Positions 54,270 through 64,000 of a stretch of 64,000 nt of DNA are shown here, piece by piece. Both the position numbers and the translations under genes were made by a program. Within the stretch, counting starts at the first letter, position 1, and each line of letters opens with the position of its first letter. The stretch comes from Trichaptum fuscoviolaceum (taxonomy: Eukaryota > Basidiomycota > Agaricomycetes > Hymenochaetales > Trichaptaceae). Where the stretch lies: positions 744,001 to 808,000 of the forward strand of contig CAJSYZ010000007.1 of the NCBI GenBank assembly GCA_910574455.1, read 5' to 3'. The notes under the pieces are model-generated. The model was not told the DNA's origin and searched no databases. It saw nothing but the letters and a program-made list of their open reading frames with translations.

Positions 54270-55430
54270 TCATTAATATGATGACTGTATGTCAATACCA
54301 CCGATGCGTTCTAGACTCACCTTCGCCATAAAGTTGACAATCCTCTTATCTGCGAAAGTACCTGCATTCACGATGATTATGTGCAGTAAGTTTACCTTGA
54401 TGTGAAGTTGCAGCATGAATTCAATACATCGCACACGACAATTAGCGAGAAGAAGATCCCGTACCGCACTGACGTTTTCAACCACAACTTTTCGGCCTCA
54501 TGCTCTCGGCTGATGGGGGCAGAGCTGCCTTCGAAGGATGAAGGGACGTGATGAAGAGGTGTTGATTAGCGTCGACGTTCCCATTCCAGATTTGCCTGAG
54601 AGAAAGTAAACGCTAGCGCAAGATATTGCAGGTACAAGGACCAATCTCCGAACTGCATACTTGCCACAGAATAGAGAAGGATCGGCGGATAAAGTGAAAG
54701 AGATTAGCTTTCTTGGAGAGCGATGCGAGGAAGTGTCAAGTTCGGAAGGGGAATGCCAGTCCAATATGTAGGTGCCATTTGCGAGATAAGTTGACCACCA
54801 TACATTCCACTCGCACTTGTTAGTAGCGAGTCCCTTATCAACGTAAAGAGTCCTTGAGCAATACATATGATGTATAAGGAGGAATTGACAAACTGTCTCA
54901 ACATCAGTTCTTGACTTGAGTTGAGATTGAGACGAATACTCTCCTGTAGCCGCCAGGCTCAACATACATCAATTCGTCACGTAGAGCCGTCCCCATCCCG
55001 TAGCTCCCGAGAGCACGCCACTCCGCTCCTTTCACAGGACCTACGAGCCCTCCTATTCACCCTCCTTGTTGCTATTGCTGTCCCTTCGGCCTCTCTCACG
55101 TCGACAGGCCAGTCCCGGTTGGAGCATCTACCAGAGCTTAGTGATGTTGTCAGTCGAGCATAGTCGTAGCCAGGAGAATTTCATCTGTCCATGATAGATT
55201 GCGCTTGAAGAGAAGTCAAACGGTAGATGAGAACAAACAAGTCACCAGGCGTAAGAAGATGTAACTCGGATTTTGCCGAGTTCGAGCCATTTGCTTCCGC
55301 TTGAGCCTGAGTTCGTTTCGTTCCTCCGTCTTTGCAAACAGTGCCACGAATCCTTTCTAGACTTGCCATTTTTCATGTCTAAAATTCGTTGGAAGAGACA
55401 CCGACGAATCCTCCCAAAATCAAGCAGTGA
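54270..55430 (-). pseudogene. Unidentified broken gene, unit 3
   Basis: Possible start MASLERIRGTVCKDGG at 55369, followed by SAKSELHLLTPG and a plausible intron (GTGACTTG...GACAG). An in-frame TAG then follows in the LCSTDNITKLW block. Further left are SYPSKAA-type and VNLLHIIIVNAGTFADKRI blocks shared with units 1 and 2. I do not recognise the product. Confidence 0.35.
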
Positions 55431-55690
55431 CATGTCATTGAACTTTCTGACCCCAGTTCATCATTCCCCGAAGACTGAATTGCAATGGTTGGCGTTGGCG
55501 GTCTCGCGATGCAAGTCTGAATCTACTGGTCTTGTACATCCTCAGGTCATCTCTGACATTGGATTGTGTGTGTTTGGAGCTGAGTGGCTGGGCTTGGAGG
55601 ATTCTGTACCAATTGGAAGATGAGTTTCTTTACTTCCCTAAGTTGCTGTGTCCCAGTCTCGAGACCTGTGCTTCAAGGTTCACGTCTGCC

Positions 55691-55850
55691 CTCTTGGTCC
55701 TTCGTTCAAACTACACAACGATGCGCGGCACACATAGCCTGGAGGTTTTTACCACATATGGTATGGGTGAGTTGCACATGTGACTATCAGTCATGTGACA
55801 TTTGGTAGCGAGAAAGCTACGTCGATGGTACCATCGTGGAGCCATAGGCC
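55691..55850. other. Short unique spacer before solo LTR copy B
   Basis: Contains a small inverted repeat (CACATGTGAC...GTCATGTGAC, 55767-55800). No gene is seen. Confidence 0.5.
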
Positions 55851-58369
55851 TGTCGGGATCCCCCAGGACCCCAACATGTCTAAGGCAATCCCGAACAGAA
55901 CCCGGTATACTGAAACCCGAATCGCGACCGTGGCTAGATCCCCGAAAGGATCCCCCGCTCTCTGATCCCGGAAGAACCTCTGCTTCGCCATGCATTCTCC
56001 TGCTAAGAGTTCCGCCCCGCTACGACCTCCTCGCCCCTGCTTGTCCTCGCCCACGTCTCCTCGTCAGTCCCCCGCCTCGTCCCCGTGTCTCGATCCATCC
56101 CTAGCCCGCCTCGTCGTTCCCCCGCTCGCTCCCCGCTCCCGTCATGCTCTGTTCCCTGCCCCAGCGAACCCCGTACCTCGCCATAGTCCCGAAGTCACTC
56201 ACCATAGCCACAGCCATAGCCATAGCCTGCCACAGCCATAGCCATAGCCATAGCTATCCCAGACCTCGTAGGTTCTCGACTATGCCCGGATACCAGATCC
56301 CGGCCTCGCGTCCACAGTCATGAAGTGCAGTTAGGAGATTAATCCACTGCGTCCAAAGCCGACCTCTGTCTGGCCTTGAGTAAGCCAACACGACAGCGGT
56401 CAAGGATCGCTGTCCCGCAATCCTGCCCGGTCACGAACCCTGCCCTGCGCTCGTCCTGCCACGGTGCCCTAGCTAACCCCTTCGACATCCTGTGCCTCTC
56501 GACCTGCCCTTGTTCGTCCACAGCCTGCCCCACCAGGAATCCCGCCTCGCCGCGAACGCTGTCAAGCGTCCTCTCTGACAATCCCGCAACCCACGCTCGT
56601 TCCCGGTTGGAGTCCCGTCAAGACTCCCCCACTCGTCCAGGTTGGAGTCCCGCCAAACTCCCCCCGCTCGTTCCCCGACCAGAGTCTCGCCAGACTCCCC
56701 CGCTCATTCCCGGTAGAAACCCCGCTCGCTTCCCGGTTGGAATCCCGCTCCTTTCCCCCGCACGATCCCAGTCGAAAACCCGCTCGTTTCCCGCCTCACG
56801 TCCCATCTCGAATCCCTGCGCAAATCCCCCGCAGGATTCCCGTCTTCGATCCCGCCGCGATTCCCATCGCAACCCCCAGCTAAGTCCCCGCTCTGATTCC
56901 CGAAAGATTCCCGCTACGATTCCCGGTCGAACCCTGTCTCGATTCCCGCTCGAAACCCGAACTCGAAACCCGGTCGAAACCCGAACTCGATTCCCGGTTG
57001 AAACCCGAACCAGATTCCCTGCATGATCTAGTCGCGAATCTCGCTGGTTTCCCGTCGTCCAAAGGAAACCCCTTAGCTTCCCCGCTCCTCGATGCTAACC
57101 TCGTCTTGAGATAGCCCCAGGTGATTGGCCTGGCCACGCACGTGCCAGCCAACTAGTCTCGTTAGTAGCGTCCTGCCCCGGCCCGCAGACCACATTCCCG
57201 CCACCCCGTGTGCGGGATTGATCTCATTGTCCGCAAGGACTCGAACCCCGTCCTTAGTCGCCCTGCCCCGCGCGCGCCTCGCGATTAGGCTTCGTTACGA
57301 CATCGAAGCACCGGCTTCTTCGAAGTTGGTCCCTGTCGATCTCCCGCGACCCTGATCCACGCCAGAAGTTGTCTGCAACTTATCCCGAGACGATGTATGC
57401 ATTACATCCGCCCCCCACGCTCGTTACCCCGCTGCCTGTGCGCCAGCTTGATACCTCGCGCACAATTACATTCCTTTAGTTCTCTTTGTTTCACTTGACC
57501 ATGCTTCACGCTCGTTCCCTTAGATCTTGCCCAGATGTCCCCCGCACCGAATCCCGAATCCCGGATTCACGTCACTGTATGCGCGGCCTTCGCCCGCAAG
57601 ATTGTGTAACTAGTTAGTTGCGCGTTTGTGCATGCCCGTTCCCTGTAGATTCTGCCCAGTAGATAAATACCTGTCGCCACCGTAAGGAGCACTCACTTTT
57701 GTCCTCTTGTCGAGTGCTTCCTTAGGTGTGTTTCTGTCTTGTCTCTAGTGTAGTTTTACAATGCTAACTTGTCGAGTGCTTCCTTAGGGAACCTCCTCCT
57801 GATACAGAAGTGTTGCCTTGAGATCCCGGTTATCCTGAGCTCTCTGCTCCTGTCCTGAGCACGCCTGCTCTCTGGCTCTCTTGTCTCTGTCTTGCCCCGG
57901 ATCCCGCTCTGCGAATCCCGCCCTGAGTCCTGCCCAGAATCCCGCTCTGAGATTCCCGCCAGAATCCCGCTCTGAGATTCCCGCCAGAATCCCGCTTTGA
58001 GATTCCCGCCAAAGTCCCGAACGATTCCCGCTCTGCGATCCCCGCACGAATCCAGATTCCCGCACGAATCCAGATTCCCGCGCGAATCCAGATTCCCGCC
58101 AGAATCCCGCTTGGCATTTCCCCGCGTCTCGACTCTGTTCCCCCGCGCCTCGACTCTGCCTTCCCCGCCTCGACTCTGACTCCGTCCCGTCCTCGCCTTG
58201 AGCCCCCTAGCGTCTCGCCCCCGTAGCCCCGCTCCCCGCGCGACTCCGTTGGCGTTGTAGCATCCTTAACGGTTCCCCTTCGCCTTCTCCGCTGCCGCGC
58301 GCTCTCCCAGGCCTTGCCCCGGAAGCCGCTAACGCGCCCCGGCCCCCAGGTTCCCCCCAGGTCGTAACA
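55851..58369 (+). mobile_element. Giant (2519 bp) solo LTR, copy B, uninterrupted
   Basis: TGTCGGGATC...GTCGTAACA, flanked by the 5-bp duplication AGGCC (55846-55850, 58370-58374). It carries the empty sites of Gypsy-1 (AATCC), hAT copy 2 (TGCCCTAG) and Gypsy-2 (GTGCG), confirming those insertions in copy A. A TATA-like box and the ACTTTTGTCCT motif (57695-57705) are conserved. No coding frame of known family is present. Confidence 0.9.
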
Positions 58370-58374
58370 AGGCC

Positions 58375-58785
58375 CTGGCAGCCACCTGGCCTGGTTCAGC
58401 TGGCTGCTTCATGGAAAAAAAGCTGACAGCCAGCTGACGCAAAAGATGACAGCTCTTACCATTAAACATGGTTGCTTTTGATGTATCAATTTTTTTTTCC
58501 GGTTTCACAAAATGGGATTTAAAAAACAATATATATATTATTGCTAGAAAATACAAATATCTAATTATTATCTACACATCTGAGCAGCAAACATCGAAAA
58601 GAAAAGAAGATCAATAAAAAGCATCTCAGAGAAAGAAGACCACAGAACAGAGGGAGAAAGAGCATCCATCTTGCACAACAGAAAGCATACAGAATAAGCC
58701 CCAGAGAGATCACAAAGCAACACTCCAGAGCTTCTTTCGACCATTCACCAGTCCAGATGGTAACCGAGTTCATTAGAGCCTTCAG
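58375..58785. other. Spacer between solo LTR B and the third Gypsy-1 copy
   Basis: Begins with CTGG/CAGC-rich text with an inverted repeat (CAGCTGGCTG ... CAGCCAGCTG at about 58398-58435), then AT-rich sequence. No gene recognised. Confidence 0.45.
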
Positions 58786-59104
58786 TGTTACGACCGTCGG
58801 GAATTGTAGCGGGAAACAGTTTTGGGAAACTGGAATTCGCGACAAGAACCCGCGTTCGGGAATCTGGATTCGCGACTGGGAACGAGCGTGGGAATTCAGG
58901 CGGGAAACGCGCGGGATTCTATCCAGGCGCGTCGCGGGATTCTCAAGGCCAGCTAGGACTCTTCACTGCTTTTGAACGTCAGGTAAGCGGATCCCTAAGG
59001 AAGCACTCCACAAGTAAGTATTGCGCAACTAACTACACAGGAGAAAAGAGAGAGATCGCACCTAAGGAAGCACTCCACAAGAGGTCAAAAGTGGGGTGCT
59101 CCTT

Positions 59105-61880
59105 CACTGCTACCAGCATACTGCATGCATGAGATACAGCCTTGCTGCGCATATCTGCAAAACAGTTTGTGCATTTTGCTCAGCCATTACTGATATTCTC
59201 ATGCATGAGAAGACAGTGAATGGCTGAGCCAAAATACATCCTTAACAAGGCATATACTATATATTTAATGTACAAATCTAATAATCTTATGTATATTACT
59301 TTAATGTCTTTGCATACCCACCGCTTTTTTAAGCTATTTATAGTATTCAGGCACTACTAATTGACAGGATGCTGTAATAAATTAGAAAATCATAATTTCC
59401 ATCTATTTTGGGATTTGAGGCATGCCAGGGTCCAGGACCCTGAGGTCCAGATCACTTGGTGCCTGTTGCCGCTTTGGGGTGTGGGAATAAATTCAAATTA
59501 GCCTTTGCAGGCCCTACAGGCCTTTAAAAATAGCGCAAAAATAGCCAAAAAATCAGAAAAATATTCCTGGGCACTGCCGCTTTGCCCTAGCGTGGGAACT
59601 ACGCCTCTGGGTGACCATATTAGGGTACCAGGGTGCTCTGGGCCTCCCTGGGCCCTTCCTAAAGCGGTAAAAATCATCATAAAATAGATAATTATATTCA
59701 TTTGCACCTGCATATATGCAGGCTTCCCCTGGGCTTACCAGCAGCAAATAAAATACACTAAAATCGGATTATATTAGGAGAAGTATATCTAAGATGATTT
59801 AGATGGCTAAATATAGCAATACTAGCTGGAAACATGTATATAACAGAAAAATATGTTCTATTATTAATGCTAATCAAATGGGGCTCATTAAACCACATTG
59901 GGATACCTCCGGGATGCAAATTTTGATGTGAATCCAATGAGACGTGCTAAACGAGCTGAAACGGGCTTTGACGGCGCCAAAATACGCATTTTTCATATTG
60001 TTACAGAATAGTCTTTTATTTAAATGTTATTTTTGTTACAGCACTTCTACTGCACCTAAAGACATGTATAGATAGTCAAAATTGTACAGAACGACGAGGA
60101 GAACAATAATATGAGCTTAGAATAGCTACGCGGGGGCTATATATAGCTCTAGCATACTAACTATTTTCGGAGTACATGCAAATATTGTTAGTCTCTCATA
60201 TGCATGTCTGCACGCTGTGCACGTACTCTGAAAGCTTTAAATAGCTGTATATATATACCTCTCGCATTGTGCGAAGTTTCACGGCGATCGGAGCGCATTC
60301 CTAATTGATATAAGGTATACAAGTTTCGGAAAGATAGGTTAATTTTAATTTATTTGGAGGGTTATGGGTCAGGCACATAGTGCCAAACATTCACTATGAC
60401 TATTCTAATCATAATCCAAATGCATGTTTGAGGTACAGAGTGAATCTGTAAGTTATATGTGTTTCTGACATAACATGTACATTCTGATATCACACATAGC
60501 ATGTCATCCTACAATGTTGGATATGACTTCCACATTCCAATGACATCTTAAACATGCATTTGGATTATGTTTAGGATACTTATAGTGAATGTTTGGCACT
60601 ATGTGCCTGACCCATAACCCTCCAAATAAATTAAAATTAACCTATCTTTCCGAAACTTGTATACCTTATATCAATTAGGAATGCGCTCCGATCACCGTGA
60701 AACTTCGCACAATGCGAGAGGTATATATATACAGCTATTTAAAGCTTTCAGAGTACGTGCACAGCGTGCAGACATGCATATGAGAGACTAACAATATTTG
60801 CATGTACTCCGAAAATAGTTAGTATGCTAGAGCTATATATAGCCCCCGCGTAGCTATTCTAAGCTCATATTATTGTTCTCCTCGTCGTTCTGTACCATTT
60901 TGACTATCTATACATGTCTTTAGGTGCAGTAGAAGTGCTGTAACAAAAATAACATTTAAATAAAAGACTATTCTGTAACAATATGAAAAATGCGTATTTT
61001 GGCGCCGTCAAAGCCCGTTTCAGCTCGTTTAGCACGTCTCATTGGATTCACATCAAAATTTGCATCCCGGAGGTATCCCAATGTGGTTTAATGAGCCCCA
61101 TTTGATTAGCATTAATAATAGAACATATTTTTCTGTTATATACATGTTTCCAGCTAGTATTGCTATATTTAGCCATCTAAATCATCTTAGATATACTTCT
61201 CCTAATATAATCCGATTTTAGTGTATTTTATTTGCTGCTGGTAAGCCCAGGGGAAGCCTGCATATATGCAGGTGCAAATGAATATAATTATCTATTTTAT
61301 GATGATTTTTACCGCTTTAGGAAGGGCCCAGGGAGGCCCAGAGCACCCTGGTACCCTAATATGGTCACCCAGAGGCGTAGTTCCCACGCTAGGGCAAAGC
61401 GGCAGTGCCCAGGAATATTTTTCTGATTTTTTGGCTATTTTTGCGCTATTTTTAAAGGCCTGTAGGGCCTGCAAAGGCTAATTTGAATTTATTCCCACAC
61501 CCCAAAGCGGCAACAGGCACCAAGTGATCTGGACCTCAGGGTCCTGGACCCTGGCATGCCTCAAATCCCAAAATAGATGGAAATTATGATTTTCTAATTT
61601 ATTACAGCATCCTGTCAATCAGTAGTGCCTGAACACTATAAATAGCTCAAAAAAGCGGTGGGTATTGCAAATTAAATATATGTCTATTTATCCAGCATAT
61701 ACATATATCTCCCAAATACTATATATCAGCTATATCTACTCTCTGATGTATATTGACTGCAGCAATGGCTGACCATAATGCACAAACTCACATGTAGTTA
61801 GGCACAGCAAGGCTGAATCTTATACATGGAGACCCATCAGCAAATGCTGTATATCATGCATCCCATTTGCTGGTAGGACT
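59105..61880. mobile_element. 2.8-kb palindromic (fold-back) hAT-like element 1
   Basis: Terminal repeats CACTGCTACCAGCA (left) and CAGTCCTACCAGCA (right, complement). The flanks are TGCTCCTT (59097-59104) and GGCTCCTT (61881-61888), an 8-bp duplication with one mismatch or a 7-bp one. The empty site is in the Gypsy-1 LTR. Inner arms of about 1.13 kb (59311-60438 and about 60546-61669) are near-perfect inverted copies around a ~107-base loop. The outer ~205 bases on each side are also related but clearly diverged. No transposase; open frames in the arms mirror each other. Confidence 0.8.
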
Positions 61881-62520
61881 GGCTCCTTACGATGCCTACA
61901 GCTATTTATCTACTTCGTAAAGACTGTATAGTTAATCTACGCTAAGTGTCCTTGCGCAATGCGCACCTATCTACTACAAACGATACATGCTACGACCGCA
62001 CTGCTAGGTATGTCTATCCCGTCTCTCCAGATGGCTACGGCCTGTCCGTGGACGTCAGCGTCCGGTCCGGGGCCGCGACTAGCCAGACTAGGTATGCCAG
62101 ACTGTTGCAGGTCGTCACCTTGAGGTACTAGCGGACTAATGAGCGTATGTTGATAAATGAATGTACGTGTGCCGTGGCGGGTCGTCGTAAATGAGTGTGT
62201 GTATGCGTGCATGGTTGCCGGGACGGTGGTGCGGGATAAGTCACGTGAGCATGGGATCGTGCGATTCGGGAATGAGGTTTCGCGCCGGGAATCCACTGGC
62301 GGGATTCTCCCCGCGGGATTGTCTGCTCATGTCGGGATCCTTGGCGGGAAAGTGCGGGGAATGGGAAAAGGAGCCCGGGATCTCGACATTACCCCCCTCC
62401 AAAGGCGCAACTCCGGGGCGCCAAGCTTGAATCTTGCTCAGGTCACAGAGCTCGATAGCGTTGACTTCTCGAGGGGCGTCCGGGTGTTTTCGATAGAAAC
62501 TGCGAATTTTAGCCTTTGCA

Positions 62521-64000
62521 CACTGCTACCAGCAGAAATGAAGCTCACTATATGAACAATTACTCAAGTCAAATATGACATGGGTGATCATCAGCAGTGA
62601 GTGAAGTTCAAAAGTGAGCTTGAAGCGGTGCTCACCTCTGAAGCTCACTTTGCTCCCTCCTATAGAGGGTAGTATACAGCTATAGTTATACTATAATACA
62701 ACAAATGTCTATTTAATAATTGAGCATACCCACCGCTTTTTTCAGCTAATTATAGTACTCAGGCACTGCTGATTGACAGTATGCTGTAATAATTTAGAAT
62801 TTCATAATTTCCATCCATTTTGAGATATGAGGCACATCAGGGTCCAGGACCCTGAGGTCTGGCAGGTTCCAGGTCACTTGGTGCCTGCTGCCGCTTTAGG
62901 GGGTTGTGGGAATAAATTCAAATTAGCCTTTGCAGGCCCTACAGGCCTTTAAAAATAGCGCAAAAATAGCCAAAAAATCAGAAAAATATTCCTGGGCACT
63001 GCCGCTTTGCCCTAGCGTGGGAACTACGCTTCTGGGCGACCATATTAGGCTACCAGGGTGCTCTGGGCCTTCCTGGGCCCTTCCAAAAGCGGTAAAAATC
63101 ATCATAAAATAGATAATTATATTCATTTGCCCCTGCATATATGCAGGCTTCCCCTGGGCCTACCAGCAGCAAATAAAATGCATTAAAATCAGAATATATT
63201 AGGAGAAGTATATCCAAGATGAACTAGATGGCTATATATAGAAATACTAGCTGGGAACATGTGTAGAATAGCATAACATATTCTATTCTTAATTCATAGC
63301 AAATGGGGCTCATTGCACCACATTGGGGTACCTCCAGAATGCAAATTTTGATGGGAATCCAATGGTGCATACTAGACGAGCTGAAACGGGCTTTCACGGC
63401 GCCAAAATATGCATTTTATGTTTTGTTACAAATTATTCTTTTATTTAAATGTTATTTTTATTACAGCACTTCTACTGCACGTAATGGCACGTATAGATAG
63501 CCGAAATGGTAGAGAATGAAGAGGGGAACAATAATATGGGCTTAGAATAACTACGCGGCGGCTATATATAGCTGTAGCTCACCAACTCTTTTCGGAGTGC
63601 ATGCAATTATTGTTTCTCTCTCATATACATATACACACAGTATTTACGTGTGCTAATAGGTTTGAATAGCTCTCTCTATATGCCTTTCATGCTGTACGAA
63701 GTTTCACGGCAATCGGAGCTCATTCTGAATTGATATAAGGCATGCAATTTTCGGGAAGAATGGTTAATTTTAATTTATTGGGAGTGTTATAGGTCAGGCA
63801 CAGAGTGCCAAACATTCACTATAAGTATACTAAACATAATCCAATAGCATGTTTGGGATGCAGGTGGAAACTGTAAGTTATATGTGTTTCTGACATAACA
63901 TGTATATTCTGATATCACACATAGCATATTACCCTACAATGTTGGATATGACTTCACCATTCCAATGACAGCCCAAACATGCAATTGGATTATGTTTAGT
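62521..64000. mobile_element. Palindromic (fold-back) hAT-like element 2, truncated by window end
   Basis: Starts with the same CACTGCTACCAGCA. The next ~185 bases differ from element 1 (with AGCTCACT/AGTGAGC motifs). The arm from about 62727 matches the left arm of element 1 at lower identity. The loop is at about 63853-63975, and the second arm begins at about 63976 (AAACATGCAATTGGATTATG). The left target duplication is predicted as CCTTTGCA (62513-62520). Confidence 0.75.

Larger units (their letters stand above)
48826..55387. repeat. 6.6-kb tandem unit 3
   Basis: Third unit. A fourth start at 55388 runs on to about 55690 and then leaves homology, giving a truncated stub that ends with CGAGACCTGTGCTTCAAGG text belonging to about 500 bases further into the unit. 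Confidence 0.85.
58786..64000 (-). mobile_element. Third Gypsy-1 copy (3' end), split by two fold-back elements, continues past window
   Basis: The LTR runs 58786-59104 and resumes 61889-62388; the polypurine tract follows at 62389, and internal sequence to 62520 matches 4718-4850 of Gypsy-1. It is interrupted by fold-back elements at 59105-61880 and from 62521 on. Compared with Gypsy-1 the LTR has several substitutions and a deletion near 62250, so it is older. The 5 bases before it (TTCAG, 58781-58785) predict its target duplication at the unseen end. Confidence 0.85.

Noticed and set aside
59553..61426. Identical 60-71 codon frames on opposite strands of the fold-back element
   Set aside because: They are mirror images created by the palindrome, with no start context or family match. 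They are not genes.
1..64000. Starship-type giant cargo transposon (tyrosine recombinase captain)
   Set aside because: No tyrosine recombinase or DUF3435-like sequence is visible, and the nesting is fully explained by MULE, hAT and LTR elements with their own duplications.

Overview
This window comes from a filamentous basidiomycete, most likely an Agaricomycete. Spliceosomal introns are 45-60 bp with GT...AG ends and CTRAY-like branch points. The coding remnants (CSE1 exportin, TFIIB, ING protein, an F-box/LRR family) read like basidiomycete proteins. The repeats are fungal chromoviruses, a MULE and hAT elements. A placement near Polyporales is suggested by the F-box-like family, but this is inference. 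Almost nothing here is an ordinary single-copy gene; the region looks like a heterochromatic or rearranged accessory block.

Layout. (1) 1-1005: the 3' half of a CSE1 (importin-alpha re-exporter) pseudogene, plus strand. (2) 1502-27126: a 25.6 kb block bracketed by a perfect 46-bp inverted repeat. It holds a MULE transposase gene (minus strand, 26950 down to 3439) and, at its left end, fragments of an ING gene and an F-box-like gene. The transposase gene is split by a solo LTR of a giant-LTR retrotransposon (3847-22568, TSD CTTAC) and by a non-autonomous hAT (23582-25055). Into the solo LTR went chromovirus Gypsy-1 (3888-12206, itself carrying a hAT at 6928-8509), another hAT (12812-14380) and chromovirus Gypsy-2 (15358-21679, intact, LTRs indistinguishable by eye). 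An uninterrupted copy of the same solo LTR at 55851-58369 supplies the empty site for three of these insertions, so the nesting is read directly from the sequence. (3) 28540-35190: three tandem 2.1-2.3 kb units, each with a 5' fragment of CSE1 on the minus strand. (4) 35209-55690: three tandem ~6.8 kb units plus a stub. Each carries a multi-exon gene on the plus strand (N-terminal four-helix MLKL/HeLo-like region, degenerate kinase-like region, novel C-terminus), then on the minus strand an alpha/beta-hydrolase remnant, a broken TFIIB copy and an unidentified broken gene. (5) 55851-64000: solo LTR copy B, then a third Gypsy-1 copy cut by two large palindromic (fold-back) elements, the last running out of the window.

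The strongest new signals are these. The chromoviruses share an apparent self-priming system: an 11-nt primer-binding site that complements a motif just downstream of the LTR TATA box, with a compensatory base change between families. A gag-pol -1 frameshift heptamer ends 3 nt before the gag stop. Each retroelement is saturated with its own short sequence word in coding and non-coding parts alike. The hAT family carries different pieces of F-box genes. The triplicated four-helix/kinase-like gene has apparently intact exon chains while every companion gene beside it has decayed.
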